A stretch of 6,541 nt of DNA. Origin: a bacterium (GTDB lineage: Bacteria; Bacteroidota; Bacteroidia; Bacteroidales; UBA932). The notes beneath the pieces are model-generated. The model was not told where the DNA came from. It saw only the letters and a list, made by a program, of their open reading frames with translations, and ran no database searches. This document shows positions 5,748 through 6,541 of the stretch, in pieces; the first letter of the stretch is position 1; the number at the start of each line of letters is the position of its first letter. The DNA is taken from the NCBI GenBank assembly GCA_004561775.1, contig SFUD01000037.1, forward strand, positions 1-6,541. The letters are read 5' to 3'. The position numbers and the translations under genes are program-made.

Positions 5748-6541
5748 ATTTGTCTATAAGACCGCGAAGCATAACCGTGGCAATGATTATTGGCGCAAGA
5801 TATTTTATTACAAAATATGAGTAGTTGAGGAACCACCCTCTTACCTTTATTGTATTGCCGCTGGTAAGTTCATCAAAGAGGTCTCTCTTTGGCATTACCC
5901 ATCCAACAAATATAACTATGAGCAGACCACCCAAAGGCATAAGTATATTGGAGGTAAACTTGTCCAGAGCATCAAAAAATGTATATCCTCCTACAGTAAT
6001 GTTATGGCTTCCCAAAGAGAGCGACGCGAGCGCGCCAAAGATAACCACAACAATGAGCACAATTGTGGTAGAGACGCTCCTCTTTAAACCAATTTCTTCA
6101 TTTACAAAGGAGACGGAGACCTCAAAGAGAGAGATTGAGGAGGTTATGGCCGCCAGGAAGAGCGCAAAGAAGAAGAGAAGCTGCAGTATGGGGCCCAACG
6201 GTATCTGTTGGAATATCTCCGGGAGCACCACAAATACAAGTCCGGGACCCTCCGAAGGGGCTATGCCAAATGCAAAGACTGCCGGCATAATGGCCAGACC
6301 GGAGAGAAGTGCAAATGCGGTATCAGAGATTGATGTTAGCATAGAGGTCTTTATTATGCTCTCCTTCTTGCTCACATAAGAGGCATAAGTAAGAATGCAG
6401 CCCATTCCAAGGCTAAGCGAGAAGAAGGCCTGCCCCATAGCATCCATCACTGTGTTGGAGGTTACCTTGGAGAAATCGGGATTAAAAAGAAAAGCCAATC
6501 CCCTCTCCGAGCCCCCAAGGGTAAGTGACCTTACAGCCACA
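5743..6541 (-). CDS. Sodium-dependent transporter, NSS/SNF family, C-terminal part (runs off right edge)
   Basis: This is the last 265 residues of a neurotransmitter:sodium symporter family protein, an inner-membrane carrier with the LeuT fold that usually brings in amino acids with sodium. The start lies past the right edge; full members have about 440-510 residues. VRSLTLGGSERGLAFLF precedes the TM6 signature GQAFFSLSLGMG (visible residues 36-47), where S41, S43 and M46 align with LeuT T254, S256 and F259. TM7 carries D73 where LeuT has the Na1 ligand N286. TM8 has A130, T133 and S134 (in LAAITSSIS), matching the LeuT Na2 ligands A351, T354 and S355. Hydrophobic segments for TM9 (about 156-175), TM10 (196-216) and TM11 (239-262) follow, and the protein ends right after TM11, as in 11-helix bacterial members. 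The frame is open to the edge; the first complete codon in view is GTG (Val), which need not be a start. Substrate cannot be read from this fragment. Confidence 0.96.
   Translation of the reverse strand, partial: VAVRSLTLGGSERGLAFLFNPDFSKVTSNTVMDAMGQAFFSLSLGMGCILTYASYVSKKESIIKTSMLTSISDTAFALLSGLAIMPAVFAFGIAPSEGPGLVFVVLPEIFQQIPLGPILQLLFFFALFLAAITSSISLFEVSVSFVNEEIGLKRSVSTTIVLIVVVIFGALASLSLGSHNITVGGYTFFDALDKFTSNILMPLGGLLIVIFVGWVMPKRDLFDELTSGNTIKVRGWFLNYSYFVIKYLAPIIIATVMLRGLIDKF

Noticed and set aside
5728..5796. Repeated TATTGGCGC at 5728-5736 and 5789-5796 region
   Set aside because: The second copy is explained by the transporter codons near its C-terminus, and two 9-bp matches 60 bp apart without further structure are likely chance.

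Overview
The window looks like chromosomal DNA from a member of the Bacteroidetes, most likely order Bacteroidales. The grounds are the protein types, Bacteroidetes-style promoter boxes (TTTG about 20 bp before TAnnTTTG) and the lack of clear Shine-Dalgarno sequences. The wording of the glycosyltransferase N-terminus (YYWPPSGGSGVQRW) and of the YfhO-type membrane protein also resembles Bacteroidales versions. Genus cannot be fixed from this sequence. Coding density is very high and no stretch over about 70 bp lacks a gene.

Layout, left to right. Bases 1-558 (minus) are the first 186 codons of mutS, which runs off the left edge. A 68-bp divergent region (559-626) carries the mutS promoter and, 1 bp away, a likely -7 box for the rightward genes. 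Next come two rightward genes 18 bp apart: a lipoprotein serine hydrolase of the class C beta-lactamase / penicillin-binding-protein type (627-1799) and a GTG-initiated GT-B glycosyltransferase (1818-3185). The glycosyltransferase meets a large leftward YfhO-family membrane protein (3166-5700) tail to tail, and the two coding regions overlap by 20 bp. Upstream of the YfhO gene, also leftward, is the C-terminal part of a sodium-coupled NSS-family transporter (5743-6541), which runs off the right edge.

Functional reading. MutS is mismatch repair and the transporter is probably amino-acid uptake; both are housekeeping-type. The three middle genes all point to the cell envelope: a lipid-anchored serine hydrolase that may act on peptidoglycan, peptides or beta-lactams, a sugar transferase, and a polytopic protein of a family linked to glycosylation of surface polymers. 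That they serve one envelope pathway is inference from adjacency, not shown by sequence.

I found no CRISPR array, RNA gene, insertion sequence, phage gene, toxin-antitoxin pair or defence system, and no sign of recent transfer. The region is largely ordinary. The points most worth a second look are the abutting divergent promoters, the 20-bp convergent overlap, a Gln/Lys/Glu hexanucleotide repeat inside the glycosyltransferase, and the convergent pairing of a glycosyltransferase with a YfhO protein.
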